Part shown: piece after piece, positions 50,465 to 62,773 of the stretch | How the letters are laid out: each line of letters opens with the position of its first letter | How positions within the stretch are numbered: position 1 is the first letter of the stretch | The notes under the pieces: generated by a model | Databases searched by the model: none | Told to the model about the DNA's origin: nothing | The model's input: only the letters and a program-made list of their open reading frames with translations | Source of the DNA: Nocardioides allogilvus | Lineage (GTDB): Bacteria; Actinomycetota; Actinomycetes; Propionibacteriales; Nocardioidaceae | Length of the DNA stretch: 64,000 bases | Direction of reading: 5' to 3' | Assembly (NCBI RefSeq): GCF_003047285.1 | Contig: NZ_PZYX01000011.1 | Span: 1-64,000, forward strand | Made by a program: the position numbers and the translations under genes

Positions 50465-50899
50465 CTACTGGCTCAGCGGCGCCTTGCACACATCGAGGGC
50501 CTGCTGCTCGATTCCGGCCATCGCCGCGACCACCCGCTCGTCGCCCAGATCCCGCGCCGCGCCTTGGATTGCGGAGCGTTCCTCGGCCGGCAACGACTTC
50601 AGCGTGGTCTTCGGGTCGTACGTCGACGGGTCGACGCCGGCAGCGTCGAGAGCGGCCTCCAAGGCCTCGAGACGGCCGATCACCTGGCTCCATTCGTCGC
50701 GAAGATCACGTGGCGAGGCGTCGCGCAGGTCCCGATATGCGTCGAGGACCCCGAAGATCGCGCCGGGTTCGGTGCTGGCCGCGATGTCGCTGAGTTCGAC
50801 CTGGTGCTCCTTGACGGTCTCGCAGTAGTCACTCGTGGCGTCGCCGCCGCAGCCGCTCAGCAGGGCAGCGGCCACGACCAGCGCGAGCGGGCTCCTCAT
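50465..50899 (-). CDS. Small lipoprotein coupled to pyrF
   Basis: The 144-aa protein has a lipoprotein signal (hydrophobic 4-14, lipobox LLSGC with Cys17) and a mature helical domain with two further cysteines (in DYCETVKEH near 27 and DVCKAPLSQ near the end), which may form a disulfide. I do not recognise the family. The ATG overlaps the pyrF stop as ATGA, so it is made with the pyrimidine enzymes although it should sit outside the membrane. Confidence 0.8.
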   Translation of the reverse strand: MRSPLALVVAAALLSGCGGDATSDYCETVKEHQVELSDIAASTEPGAIFGVLDAYRDLRDASPRDLRDEWSQVIGRLEALEAALDAAGVDPSTYDPKTTLKSLPAEERSAIQGAARDLGDERVVAAMAGIEQQALDVCKAPLSQ

Positions 50900-51720
50900 G
50901 CGTCGCCCAGGGCCGCGACGGCGTCGTTGCCGCGCAGGGCGGCGTCGCGCAGGGCGGTCCGGTCGGGGCCGGCCGAGAGCACCTCGCGCGAGGAGCTCGG
51001 CAGCACGTTGCGGGCGTTGGCCCCGAAGATCCGCTGCAGGTCGGCGACGGTTCCGCCCTGGGCGCCGAAGCCGGGTGCGAGCACCGGGCCGTTGAAGTCG
51101 AGCCGCTCGTCGGTGCTGCCGATGGTGGCGCCGATGACGGCACCGAAGTCGCCCAGCGGCGTCGCGTCGGCGTTGAGGTGGGCCAGGTGGGCGAGCACCG
51201 TGCCGGCGACGGTGGCGTCCCCGCTGCGAGCATGCTGGACCTCCGGGCCCTCCTTGTTGGAGGTCAGGGCCAGCACGAAGACGCCGGCGTCGTGCCGGCG
51301 AGCGGTCTCGATCATCGGGTCGATCGAGCCGACGCCGAGGAAGGGGCTCGCGGTGATCGCGTCGCTGGCCAGTGGTGAGGCGGGGTCGAGGTAGGCGTCT
51401 GCGTAGGCCTGGCTGGTCGACCCGATGTCGCCGCGCTTGACGTCGAGCAGGACCAGCGCACCGGCGGCGCGGGACTCGGCGATCACGCGCTCCAGCACGG
51501 CGACCCCGCGCGAGCCGAACCGCTCGTAGAACGCGCTCTGCGGCTTCACGACGCTCACGTGCGGCGCCACCGCCTCGACCACGGTGAGGGCGAACCGCTC
51601 CAGGCCGGCGACGTCGTCGTCGAGGCCCCACTCGTGCAGCAGCGAGGAGTGGGGGTCGATGCCGACGCACAGCCTCCCGCGGGTGGTCATGGCGTGGTGC
51701 AGGCGGGCGCCGAACCTCAT
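50896..51720 (-). CDS. pyrF: Orotidine 5'-phosphate decarboxylase, type 2
   Basis: The 274-aa enzyme makes UMP. It is the longer subfamily typical of actinobacteria: LCVGIDPHSSLLHEWGL at the start, catalytic Lys95 in LLDVKRGDIG, and APGFGAQGG near 220. ATG overlaps the stop of the DHODH-like gene (ATGA). Confidence 0.96.
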   Translation of the reverse strand: MRFGARLHHAMTTRGRLCVGIDPHSSLLHEWGLDDDVAGLERFALTVVEAVAPHVSVVKPQSAFYERFGSRGVAVLERVIAESRAAGALVLLDVKRGDIGSTSQAYADAYLDPASPLASDAITASPFLGVGSIDPMIETARRHDAGVFVLALTSNKEGPEVQHARSGDATVAGTVLAHLAHLNADATPLGDFGAVIGATIGSTDERLDFNGPVLAPGFGAQGGTVADLQRIFGANARNVLPSSSREVLSAGPDRTALRDAALRGNDAVAALGDA

Positions 51721-52538
51721 GGAGCGTCCTCTTCTCGGGTCAGGGCGGCGCGGACCCGCGCCACCGTTGTCGGATCATGCAACAGGGCGGTGCCGATCTG
51801 CACGGCACGCGCCCCGAGGTCGAGGAAGCGGCGGGCGTCGTCGACGCTGCTGATGCCGCCACCGCCGATCACCGCCACGTCGGGGAGCTCCGCCGTCACC
51901 GCGGCCACGCAGCGCAGCGCGATCGGGCCGATGGCGGGCCCGCTGAGTCCCCCCGGCCGCCCGTCGGGCATGGCCGCGGGCACCGCGTTGCCGATGACGA
52001 CGGCGGTGGCACCGGCGTCGGTCACCCCACGGGCCCCCTCGACGATCCGCGACAGGTCCGGGCGCAGCTTGGCCAGCACCGGCAGGTCGCCCGGGAACTC
52101 CCGCCGGACGGCGGCCACGACGCTGGCTGCGTGGTAGGGCTCGCGCACGTCGAACAGGTCCTCGCCGACCTGGTCGGGGGCGCCGATGTTGATCTCGAGT
52201 CCCGCGACGCCGGGCGCGCGGCTGAGGCGACGAGCCAGGTCGGCGTACTCCCCCATCGACGAGCCCGCGATCGAGACGAAGACGCGCACGCCCGCACGCA
52301 CCAGCCAGGGCAGCTCGGTGGCCAGGAAGTGCTCCAGCCCGGGGTTCTGCAGGCCGATCGCGTTGACGAGCCCGCTGGGCGTCTCGACGATGCGGGGCGA
52401 CGGCCCGCCGGAACGGGGGTCGAGGGTGATCGAACGGGTCACGAGGTCGAGGCCGACGAGATCGGCGTAGGCGGCCAGCTCGCGACCGGTGCCTCCGCAC
52501 CCGCTCGCGACCATCACGGGGCCGGGAAACGTGCTCAT
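51717..52538 (-). CDS. Dihydroorotate dehydrogenase class 1B-like protein lacking the catalytic motif
   Basis: The 273-aa barrel has clear class 1 marks: PSGLVNAIGLQNPGLE (54-69), GGLSGPAIGPIALR and the phosphate-binding VIGGGGISS. Active-site places differ from the family: N-I-S-C-P-N reads N117-I-G-A-P-D122, so the base cysteine is Ala120. The orotate/FMN lysine in (V/T)-K-(A/S)-x-T is Arg35, and K-L-S-P-N is K157-L-R-P-D161. It may be inactive on dihydroorotate or act on another substrate. It is coupled by ATGA to pyrK and to pyrF. Confidence 0.85.
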   Translation of the reverse strand: MSTFPGPVMVASGCGGTGRELAAYADLVGLDLVTRSITLDPRSGGPSPRIVETPSGLVNAIGLQNPGLEHFLATELPWLVRAGVRVFVSIAGSSMGEYADLARRLSRAPGVAGLEINIGAPDQVGEDLFDVREPYHAASVVAAVRREFPGDLPVLAKLRPDLSRIVEGARGVTDAGATAVVIGNAVPAAMPDGRPGGLSGPAIGPIALRCVAAVTAELPDVAVIGGGGISSVDDARRFLDLGARAVQIGTALLHDPTTVARVRAALTREEDAP

Positions 52539-53362
52539 CCGAGTGCCTCCCAGTCGAGCCGGTCGCCGCGGAAGACGGGACCGTCGACGCAGCCGCGGAC
52601 CATCCGGGACGCACCGTCCTCGGCGATCACGGGGACCGGGCAGCCCTGGCACAGTCCGGTGCCGCACGGCATCGGTGTCTCCAGCGCCACCTGGCTCCAG
52701 GCACCGCGGGCCTCCGCCGCGCCCGCGACGGCACGCAGCACGTCCCGGGGCCCGACGGCATAGACGACGTCGGCGTCCGCGCGCTCGAGGATCTCCGCGA
52801 TCTGGGAGGGTACGGCGCCGCGCACACCGACGGAGCCGTCGCCGGTGATCACGGTGACGGCCCGGGCCGAACGCCGCGCCTCCAGCGCCGAGAGGAGGTG
52901 GGCCTCGTCCGGCGCAGCGACGACGAGGTTGACCGCACAGCCACGCTCGCGCAGCCGCTCGGCCAGTGGGAACAGCGGAGCAGCGCCGTGGGCGACGCCG
53001 ACCAGCACGCAGGCGACCGGCTCGCGCGGCAGGGCGAAGGGACGACCGAGCGGTCCGGTGATCGCGAGCCTGGCGCCCACCGGGCGGTCCGCCAGCCACG
53101 TCGTCCCGGGGCCGGTGGCGTCGACGACCACGTCGAGGGTCGGGCCGAACGCGCCGGACTCCTTGACGCGGTGGATCCACAGCGCCCGCCGGGCGAGGCG
53201 GCCCTCGCCGGCGTCCACGGCCACGAAGTTGCCGGCCCGGAACCGCTGCGGGATCCCGGGAGCCGTGATCGTGAGGTGCCGGTAGGCACCCGCCTTCTTC
53301 GTCGCCAGCACCTCGCCGGTGACGTGAAGGGGGCCCTGCCCGGGCCGGGGCGCCTCAGCCAA
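52535..53362 (-). CDS. pyrK: Dihydroorotate dehydrogenase electron-transfer subunit (PyrK-like)
   Basis: The 275-aa ferredoxin-reductase-like protein has an FAD-binding barrel (about 10-105), an NAD-binding domain and a C-terminal [2Fe-2S] site with Cys233, Cys238, Cys241 and Cys258 all present. In class 1B enzymes PyrK passes electrons from PyrDB to NAD. The start is TTG 53362, 8 nt inside pyrD; a GTG 13 codons later is the alternative. Its partner is the unusual DHODH-like protein next to it. Confidence 0.9.
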   Translation of the reverse strand: MAEAPRPGQGPLHVTGEVLATKKAGAYRHLTITAPGIPQRFRAGNFVAVDAGEGRLARRALWIHRVKESGAFGPTLDVVVDATGPGTTWLADRPVGARLAITGPLGRPFALPREPVACVLVGVAHGAAPLFPLAERLRERGCAVNLVVAAPDEAHLLSALEARRSARAVTVITGDGSVGVRGAVPSQIAEILERADADVVYAVGPRDVLRAVAGAAEARGAWSQVALETPMPCGTGLCQGCPVPVIAEDGASRMVRGCVDGPVFRGDRLDWEALG

Positions 53363-54382
53363 GGGCGCTCACGATGGTCCGCGGCCACCAGGGACCCTCG
53401 TAGATGAAGGCGGTGTAGCCCTGCAGCAGCGTGGCACCGGCCGCGAGTCGTTCCCGGGCGTCGTCGGGCGTGGTGATGCCACCGACGCCGATCAGGGTCA
53501 GGTCGTCGCCCACGCGCGCCCGCAGGGCGCGCATCACGTCGTTGGCGCGTGCGGTCAGCGGTCGGCCGGACAGCCCGCCGGCACCGATCGCGGCGACGGC
53601 GTCGGGGTCGCTCCTCAGCCCGTCGCGGCTGATCGTGGTGTTGGTGGCGATGACCCCGTCGAGCCCGAGGGCGACGGCGAGGTCGGCAACGGCGAGCACG
53701 TCGTCGTCACTGAGGTCGGGTGCGATCTTGACCAGCAGCGGCACCCGGTCGGCCGTGTGGCGATCGGCCTCCTCCCGCACCGCGATCAGCAGGGGCTCGA
53801 GCTTCTCCACGGCCTGCAGGTCGCGCAGTCCCGGCGTGTTGGGCGAGCTGACGTTGACGACGAGGTAGTCGGCGTGCGGCGCGAGCAGGCGGGTGCTCTT
53901 CTCGTAGTCGGCGACCGCGTCCTCCTCGGGCACGACCTTGGTCTTGCCGATGTTCACCCCGAGGACCGGACCGGGTCGCCGCCCGCGCGCCTCGAGGCGC
54001 GCGGCCACGACCTCGGCGCCGTCGTTGTTGAAGCCCATCCGGTTGATGACCGCACCGTCGGCGGGCAGCCGGAACAGCCGCTTGGGCGGGTTGCCGGACT
54101 GCGGCTCCCCCGTGACGGTGCCGATCTCGACGTGGCCGAAGCCGAGGCCGCCGAGCGCGTCGATGCCCACGGCGTTCTTGTCGAAGCCGGCGGCCAGCCC
54201 CAGCGGGTGGGCGAACCCAAGCCCCATCGCCGTGACCGGTCGGTTGCTGCGCTGCGGCAGCCGTGTCGTCACCGGCGCAGCCGCCCGGATCGCCGCGAAC
54301 GCGGCGTGATGGGCGCGCTCCGGATCGGTCCGGGTCAGCACATGGTCGAACAGCAGTCGGTAGGGCCGGCCCATCAGCGCCG

Positions 54383-54386
<4 letters not shown>
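53355..54386 (-). CDS. pyrD: Dihydroorotate dehydrogenase, class 2 (quinone)
   Basis: The 343-aa enzyme has the membrane-associating N-terminal helices ([26 protein letters not shown]), [19 protein letters not shown] and the class 2 active-site serine in [12 protein letters not shown]. It passes electrons to quinone. This is probably the working DHODH of the pathway. GTG 54386 gives a GTGA overlap with carB; ATG 54374 is possible. Confidence 0.95.
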
Positions 54387-57679
<3,293 letters not shown>

Positions 57680-57680
57680 G

Positions 57681-58808
57681 TCAGGCCGTCCCTTCCATGA
57701 GGGTGATGAACCGGTCGAAGAGGTAGGCCGCATCGTGCGGGCCGGCTGCTGCCTCGGGGTGGTACTGCACCGAGAAGCTCTTCAGCTTCCCCTGCTCGTC
57801 GCGGAGCTCGAGTCCCTCGACCACGTCGTCGTTGAGGCAGACGTGGCTCACGGTCGCTTCGCCGTACGGCGTCGTCGTCGATCCCTCGAGGGGAGCGTCG
57901 ACCGCGAAGCCGTGGTTGTGGGCGGTGACCTCGACCTTGCCGGTGGTGCGGTCCATGACGGGCTGGTTGATCCCGCGGTGGCCGTACTTGAGCTTGAAGG
58001 TGCCGAAGCCCAGCGCGCGGCCGAACAGCTGGTTGCCGAAGCAGATGCCGAAGTAGGGGACGTCGCGCTCGAGGGCGGACTTGAGCAGCTCGACCTGACC
58101 GGTCGTGGCCGCCGGGTCGCCGGGACCGTTGGAGAAGAAGAGCCCGTCGGGGCTGACGGCGAGGACGTCCTCGATCGTGGAGGTCGCGGGCAGCACGTGC
58201 ACCTCGATGCCGCGCTCGGCCATCATCCGCGGGGTGTTGGCCTTGATGCCCAGGTCGACCGCGGCGACGGTGAAGCGCTTCTCACCGACCGCGGGCACGA
58301 CGTAGGCCTCCTTCGTCGACACCGCCTCGCTGAGGTTGGCGCCCGCCATCTCGCCGGACTCGAGCACGCGCGCCAGCAGCTTGCGGGCGTCGGTCTCGGT
58401 GCTGGAGATGCCGACGCGCATGGCGCCGCGCTCACGCAGGTGACGAGTCAGCGCGCGGGTGTCGACGTCGCAGATGCCGACCACACCCTGCTCACGCAGG
58501 TCGTCGTCCAGGGTGCGCTGCGAGCGCCAGTTGGACGGCACGCGGGCGGGATCGCGGACGACGTAGCCGGCGACCCAGATCTTGTGGGACTCCGGGTCTT
58601 CGTCGTTCATCCCGGTGTTGCCGACATGCGGGGCCGTCATCACGACGACCTGCCGGTGGTAGCTGGGATCGGTGAGGGTCTCCTGGTAGCCGGTCATGCC
58701 GGTGGAGAAGACTGCTTCGCCGAAGGTCTCCCCCTCGGCGCCAAAGGCATATCCGGTGAAAGACCGACCGTCCTCGAGGACGAGCAGTGCGGGCGCGCGA
58801 GAAGGCAA
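57681..58808 (-). CDS. carA: Carbamoyl-phosphate synthase small chain
   Basis: The 375-aa glutaminase subunit has the CPSase N-domain (about 5-135) and a class I amidotransferase domain with the triad Cys256 (GICFGNQ), His350 and Glu352 ([12 protein letters not shown]). The start is TTG 58808, backed by a near-perfect AAGGAGGT ribosome-binding site 6 nt upstream. No ATG/GTG lies before the conserved part. First gene of carA-carB-pyrD-pyrK-pyrDB-pyrF. Confidence 0.96.
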   Translation of the reverse strand: MPSRAPALLVLEDGRSFTGYAFGAEGETFGEAVFSTGMTGYQETLTDPSYHRQVVVMTAPHVGNTGMNDEDPESHKIWVAGYVVRDPARVPSNWRSQRTLDDDLREQGVVGICDVDTRALTRHLRERGAMRVGISSTETDARKLLARVLESGEMAGANLSEAVSTKEAYVVPAVGEKRFTVAAVDLGIKANTPRMMAERGIEVHVLPATSTIEDVLAVSPDGLFFSNGPGDPAATTGQVELLKSALERDVPYFGICFGNQLFGRALGFGTFKLKYGHRGINQPVMDRTTGKVEVTAHNHGFAVDAPLEGSTTTPYGEATVSHVCLNDDVVEGLELRDEQGKLKSFSVQYHPEAAAGPHDAAYLFDRFITLMEGTA

Positions 58809-58868
58809 CGCCGTACCTCCTTCTCCGCCTCACAGGACGGATCGTTAAAGGATGTTCGAGCGATGCCG

Positions 58869-58874
58869 ACCCTA
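58869..58874 (-). promoter_or_regulatory. Probable -10 box of carA
   Basis: TAGGGT (58874-58869, minus) gives a leader of about 50 nt. The region 58809-59008 shows no attenuator with a U-tract and no clear PyrR-type hairpin. No plus-strand promoter for the DUF3060 gene stood out. Confidence 0.45.
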
Positions 58875-59008
58875 TCAGCGTGGTGGGAGACTGCACGCCA
58901 GCACGAGTGTGTCCGAGACCACGTCGACAGGAAGCGGGGAACGGCCCGAGAAGGGTGCAGGGTGGTGGGATACCGGCAGTACGTCGGTGCCACCTGACGG
59001 AGGTCCTC

Positions 59009-59644
59009 ATGCCCCGCACTCTCGCTCGCATCGCGGCTGCCCTTGTCGCGCCCGCCGCCCTCCTGCTCGCTCCGGTGTCGGCCGACGCAGCCCTCCCGAC
59101 TCGCGTCAGCTGCATCAGCGACGAGGTCGTGCTGACCGCGGACAACACGCACTACGAGCTCATCGGCGCCTGCGGCATCGTCTTCGTCGAGGCCGACAAC
59201 GCGACGGTGACCATGTCGACCGCGACTCGCCTCGTCGTCAGCGGCGAGAACACGACGGTCACTGCCAAGACGCAGATCCTGGTCGAGATCACCGGGAGCA
59301 GCAGCGCCGTGGCGATGACGTCCGCGAAGGCACTGTCCATGACCGGCACCGGATCCTCGGCCGCCGTCACGGGGCTCGTCGAGGGCGTCACCGCTCGGGC
59401 CGACGGCACGTCCCTGACCGCAGACCGCACTCACGTCCTCGTCGTCGCCGGCACCGACAATGTCGTGGACGTGCGCCGCGGCTTCCGGACCCGCGTCATC
59501 GGCGACGAGAACGCGGTGACCCACCGCCGGCTCGACCGGCTGCGGGTCCGTGGTGACGCCAACACGGTCACCGTGGCCGCTGGGCGCACCGCCACCAAGG
59601 TCGTCGGCGCCCACAACCACGTCAGCGTGCAGAAGCGTCGCTGA
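59009..59644 (+). CDS. Secreted DUF3060 protein
   Basis: The 211-aa protein has a signal peptide (cleavage near ADA at about 27) followed by repeating short strands with G/N turns (VEADNATVTM, VSGENTTVTA, VAGTDNVVDV, VIGDENAVTH, VRGDANTVTV), the pattern of DUF3060 and of a small beta-solenoid. Role unknown; possibly binds the envelope. ATG has GGAGG 5 nt upstream. It is divergent from carA. Confidence 0.8.
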   Translation: MPRTLARIAAALVAPAALLLAPVSADAALPTRVSCISDEVVLTADNTHYELIGACGIVFVEADNATVTMSTATRLVVSGENTTVTAKTQILVEITGSSSAVAMTSAKALSMTGTGSSAAVTGLVEGVTARADGTSLTADRTHVLVVAGTDNVVDVRRGFRTRVIGDENAVTHRRLDRLRVRGDANTVTVAAGRTATKVVGAHNHVSVQKRR

Positions 59645-59670
59645 CGGACTCCAGCCGCAGTCGGCGCGAG

Positions 59671-60795
59671 TCAGGTCCGCCGTGGAGGCACATCTTTTTC
59701 GGTCCGGACCAGCTCGAGATTGAGCCAGGTCGCCAGCGCAGTGAGCTCGTCGCGGACGCCCTCGGTCCGCTCCGCCGAGAACGGCTCGTCCTCATGGACG
59801 GCGTTGACCACGAACACTCCGCCCTGGCGGTCGGCCGTCGCGTCGACCTTCCCGACGAGGCGGTCGCCGTCGAGGATCGGCAGGGTCCAGTAGCCCCAGC
59901 GGCGCTTGGCCTTGGGCTTGTACATCTCGAGCTGGTAGTCGAACTCGAAGATCTCCGCCATCCGCTTGCGGTCGAAGATCAGCCGGTCGAGGGGCGAGAG
60001 CAGTGCGACGCGCGGCACCAGCTCGACGTCGAGGTAGGTCGGGTCCACGCGCCACGCCCCGCGCACGCCCTCGATCACCGCTGGCTCCCCCACCTCGCCG
60101 ACGTCGTTCGGCTCGTTCGGTGCCACCGCGGCCCTGCCCCGTGCGATGCCGAGTGAGCGCAGCCGCCGGCGGGCCCGGATCTCCATCGCCTCCGCGAGGG
60201 GCACGACCGGCTCGTCCGGATAGACCCGCTCGGCCAGGTCCCACAGCTTGTCGCGACCGTCGTGGCCGACCGGGGCGATCTCGCCGCGCTCCACCATCCG
60301 GTCCAGGAGCATCCGCACGTTGCGGTCGTTGTTCCAGCCGCTCGACTCCCACGGCACGAGCGTGGTGTCCGGGAACGACTTCGCGGTGAGCGGTCCCTCG
60401 TCCTCGAGCTTGTCGAGGATGTCGCGGCGGGTGTCGTCGTTGGCCTCGACCCAGTCGCGTACGTCGACCTGCCACTCCTTCAGGTCCCCCTGCCCGGGCC
60501 AGGCGGCCATCTCGGCGCGGTAGAGCCTCAGGTCGGAGGCCGGGCGGAGCATGGAGTGCAGCTCGATCAGCGAGCCGTCGGCGACGGCCTCGTCGACGTC
60601 GTGCGGCCGGCTTCGCTGACCGAGCCGCGTCCAGGTGACGACCTGCGCGCTGGGCGCGACCGCCGCCGTCGGCTCCGCCTGCAGCAGCGTCAGGTGGGCG
60701 ACCATGTCGTCGAAGTCGGTCGGTCTCTCCCCCGACAGCAGCTGGGCCACGACCGAGATGCGCCGTGCGTCGGCCCGGGTGAGGTGGTGGGTCAT
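59671..60795 (-). CDS. YcaQ/AlkZ-like winged-helix DNA glycosylase family protein
   Basis: The 374-aa protein belongs to the HTH_42 family (PF06224) with three winged-helix units. Some members remove bulky alkyl or crosslinked bases from DNA (AlkZ, YcaQ). At the place of the catalytic Q-x-Q or Q-x-D this protein has Q39-A-E (LLQAEPTAAVAPS), so activity is uncertain. Other family blocks such as VPWESSGWNNDRNVRMLLDRMV and SPLDRLIFDRKRM are intact. Same strand as the PPOX gene, 31 nt after it. Confidence 0.82.
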   Translation of the reverse strand: MTHHLTRADARRISVVAQLLSGERPTDFDDMVAHLTLLQAEPTAAVAPSAQVVTWTRLGQRSRPHDVDEAVADGSLIELHSMLRPASDLRLYRAEMAAWPGQGDLKEWQVDVRDWVEANDDTRRDILDKLEDEGPLTAKSFPDTTLVPWESSGWNNDRNVRMLLDRMVERGEIAPVGHDGRDKLWDLAERVYPDEPVVPLAEAMEIRARRRLRSLGIARGRAAVAPNEPNDVGEVGEPAVIEGVRGAWRVDPTYLDVELVPRVALLSPLDRLIFDRKRMAEIFEFDYQLEMYKPKAKRRWGYWTLPILDGDRLVGKVDATADRQGGVFVVNAVHEDEPFSAERTEGVRDELTALATWLNLELVRTEKDVPPRRT

Positions 60796-60826
60796 GCGAC
60801 GAAGATGCAGAAACGCGGGACCGCCA

Positions 60827-61459
60827 TCAGTAGAGGCCCTTCGCGTAGTTCTCCGGCCGGTAGTAGTCGTCGAGCTCAGCGAGCGTCTTGTCGGGCTGCG
60901 GCTCGAGCTCCTGGGCGATGACAGCCCGCCGCGGCACGAGCGCCTCGGGGGCCCAGGTCTCCGGGTCCCAGAGCTGGGAGCGCAGGAACGCCTTGCCGCA
61001 GTGGAAGAAGATCGTCTCGATCTCGACGACGAGGGCCAGGATCGGGCGGCGTGCGCGCACCGCGAGCTCGTCGAAGAACGGGGCGTCGGTGACCAGCCGG
61101 GCCCGGCCGTTGATGCGCAGGGTGTCGGCGCGTCCGGGGATCACGAAGTTGAGCCCGACGTAGGGGTTGACGATGACGTTGCGGTAGCCGTCCACCCGCC
61201 TGTTGCCGGGCCGCTCGGCCAGCGCGATGGTCTGCTCGTCGAGGACGTGCACGAGCTGGCCCGCGGGGTCGCCCTTCGGGCTGGCGTCGCAGCGGCCCTC
61301 CGCGTCCGCGGTGGCGAGCATGCAGAACGGTGACGCCGCCAGCCAGGCACGATCGATCTCGGTGAGCGCGCTGCGCTCCTTGCCGGCGGCCCGCTCCCCC
61401 GGTGTGCCCACCACGGCTTCCAGCTCCGCGACGGTCGTGATCTCGGCCCACTCGGTCAT
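60827..61459 (-). CDS. PPOX-class FMN flavoprotein (MSMEG_1061-like)
   Basis: The 210-aa protein has the split-barrel FMN-binding fold: SPFCMLATADAEGRCDASPKGDPAG (about 43-67), YRNVIVNPYVGLNFVIPGRADTLRINGRA (about 92-120) and FHCGKAFLRSQLWDPETW. Relatives in mycobacteria bind FMN or F420; the substrate is unknown. ATG lies 6 nt after a TAGCGT box, so it is a separate leaderless unit behind pyrC. Confidence 0.88.
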   Translation of the reverse strand: MTEWAEITTVAELEAVVGTPGERAAGKERSALTEIDRAWLAASPFCMLATADAEGRCDASPKGDPAGQLVHVLDEQTIALAERPGNRRVDGYRNVIVNPYVGLNFVIPGRADTLRINGRARLVTDAPFFDELAVRARRPILALVVEIETIFFHCGKAFLRSQLWDPETWAPEALVPRRAVIAQELEPQPDKTLAELDDYYRPENYAKGLY

Positions 61460-61465
61460 GAGGTC

Positions 61466-61471
61466 ACGCTA
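61466..61471 (-). promoter_or_regulatory. -10 box of the leaderless PPOX gene
   Basis: TAGCGT (61471-61466, minus) is 6 nt before ATG 61459. Confidence 0.5.
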
Positions 61472-61507
61472 GACCCGCCGGGCCGGAACGGGCAGAGGGC
61501 ATCGGTC

Positions 61508-62772
61508 TCAGGGCAGGAGGCCGTCGCGCACGGTGAACCGCCCGCCGTACACCGTGTGCACCACTCGGGAGGTCAGCGACCGGCCGTGCCAGGGGTTGTT
61601 GCGCGACAGCGACACCGAGTCGGCCCGGTCGACGACCACCGAGGCAGCCGGGTCGACGAGCACGAGGTGCGCCGGCGTGCCGACGTCCAGCGAGCCGTGG
61701 TCCGACAGACCGGCGATGCGCGCGGGGTTGGTCGACATCACCCTGGCGACGTCCGCCCAGGCCAGGTCGGGCAGCGCCGTGCGGACGACGGCGAGGGCCG
61801 TCTCCAGGCCGAGCATCCCGAAGGCCGCGTCGACGAACGCGTGCTCCTTGTCGTGGCGGGCGTGCGGGGCGTGGTCGGTCGCGACGGCGTCGATCGTGCC
61901 GTCGGCGAGCGCGACCCGGAGGGCCTCGACGTCCTCGGCCGGGCGCAGCGGCGGGTTGACCTTGTAGGTCGGGTCGTAGCCCTCGAGGAGATCGGTGGTG
62001 AGGATCAGGTGGTGCGGGGTGACCTCGGCGGTCACGTCGATGCCCTGGGCCTTCGCCCAGCGCAGCACCTCGACCGAGCCGGCCGTCGACACGTGCGCGA
62101 CGTGCACGCGCGAACCCGTGTGCCGGGCCAGCATCACGTCGCGGGCGACGATGACCTCCTCGGCGATGCCCGGCCAGCCGGGCAGGCCGAGCCGTCCGGA
62201 GATCTCGCCCTCGTGGCAGCACGCGGCCGGTCCGGCCAGCGTCGGGTCCTGGGCGTGCTGGGAGACGACGCCGCCGAATGCCTTGACGTATTCCAGCGCC
62301 CGGCGCATCACCCGCGCGTCGTGCACGCACTTGCCGTCGTCGGAGAAGACCCGCACCCGCGCCCGCGAGCGCGCCATCAGCCCGAGCTCGGCGAGCTCCT
62401 CGCCAGCCAGGCCCTTGGTGACGGCACCGACGGGTTGTACGTCGACCAGGCCGGCCTCGCGACCGAGGTCGAACACCCGCAGGGCCGCCTCGGCAGTGTC
62501 GGTCACCGGTGACGTGTTGGCCATGGCCAGCACCGCGGTGAAGCCACCCATCGCCGCGGCCCGCGACCCGGTGAGGATCGTCTCGGCGTCCTCCCGGCCC
62601 GGCTCGCGCAGGTGGGTGTGCAGGTCGACCAGCCCCGGCAGGGCGACGAGACCTGACGCGTCGACCGTCTCGGCACCCGTGGGCGCCTCGGCGACGAAGC
62701 GACCCGCGTCGTCGACGTACAGATCCTGGGTCTTCTCGCCCAGCACCGATGCGCCGGTGATGATCAGGGCCA

Positions 62773-62773
<1 letters not shown>
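61508..62773 (-). CDS. pyrC: Dihydroorotase
   Basis: The 421-aa amidohydrolase closes the dihydroorotate ring. Zinc ligands are seen in DLHTHLREPG (about 50-59), the lysine region DDGKCVHD, SQHAQD, VHVAHVSTAG and DHAPHARHDKE. It is the longer class I type. ATG shares one base with the pyrB stop (TGATG). Confidence 0.97.

Noticed and set aside
58809..59008. PyrR-type attenuator before carA
   Set aside because: No terminator hairpin with T-tract and no conserved PyrR-binding loop could be seen; only a simple promoter and a strong ribosome-binding site.
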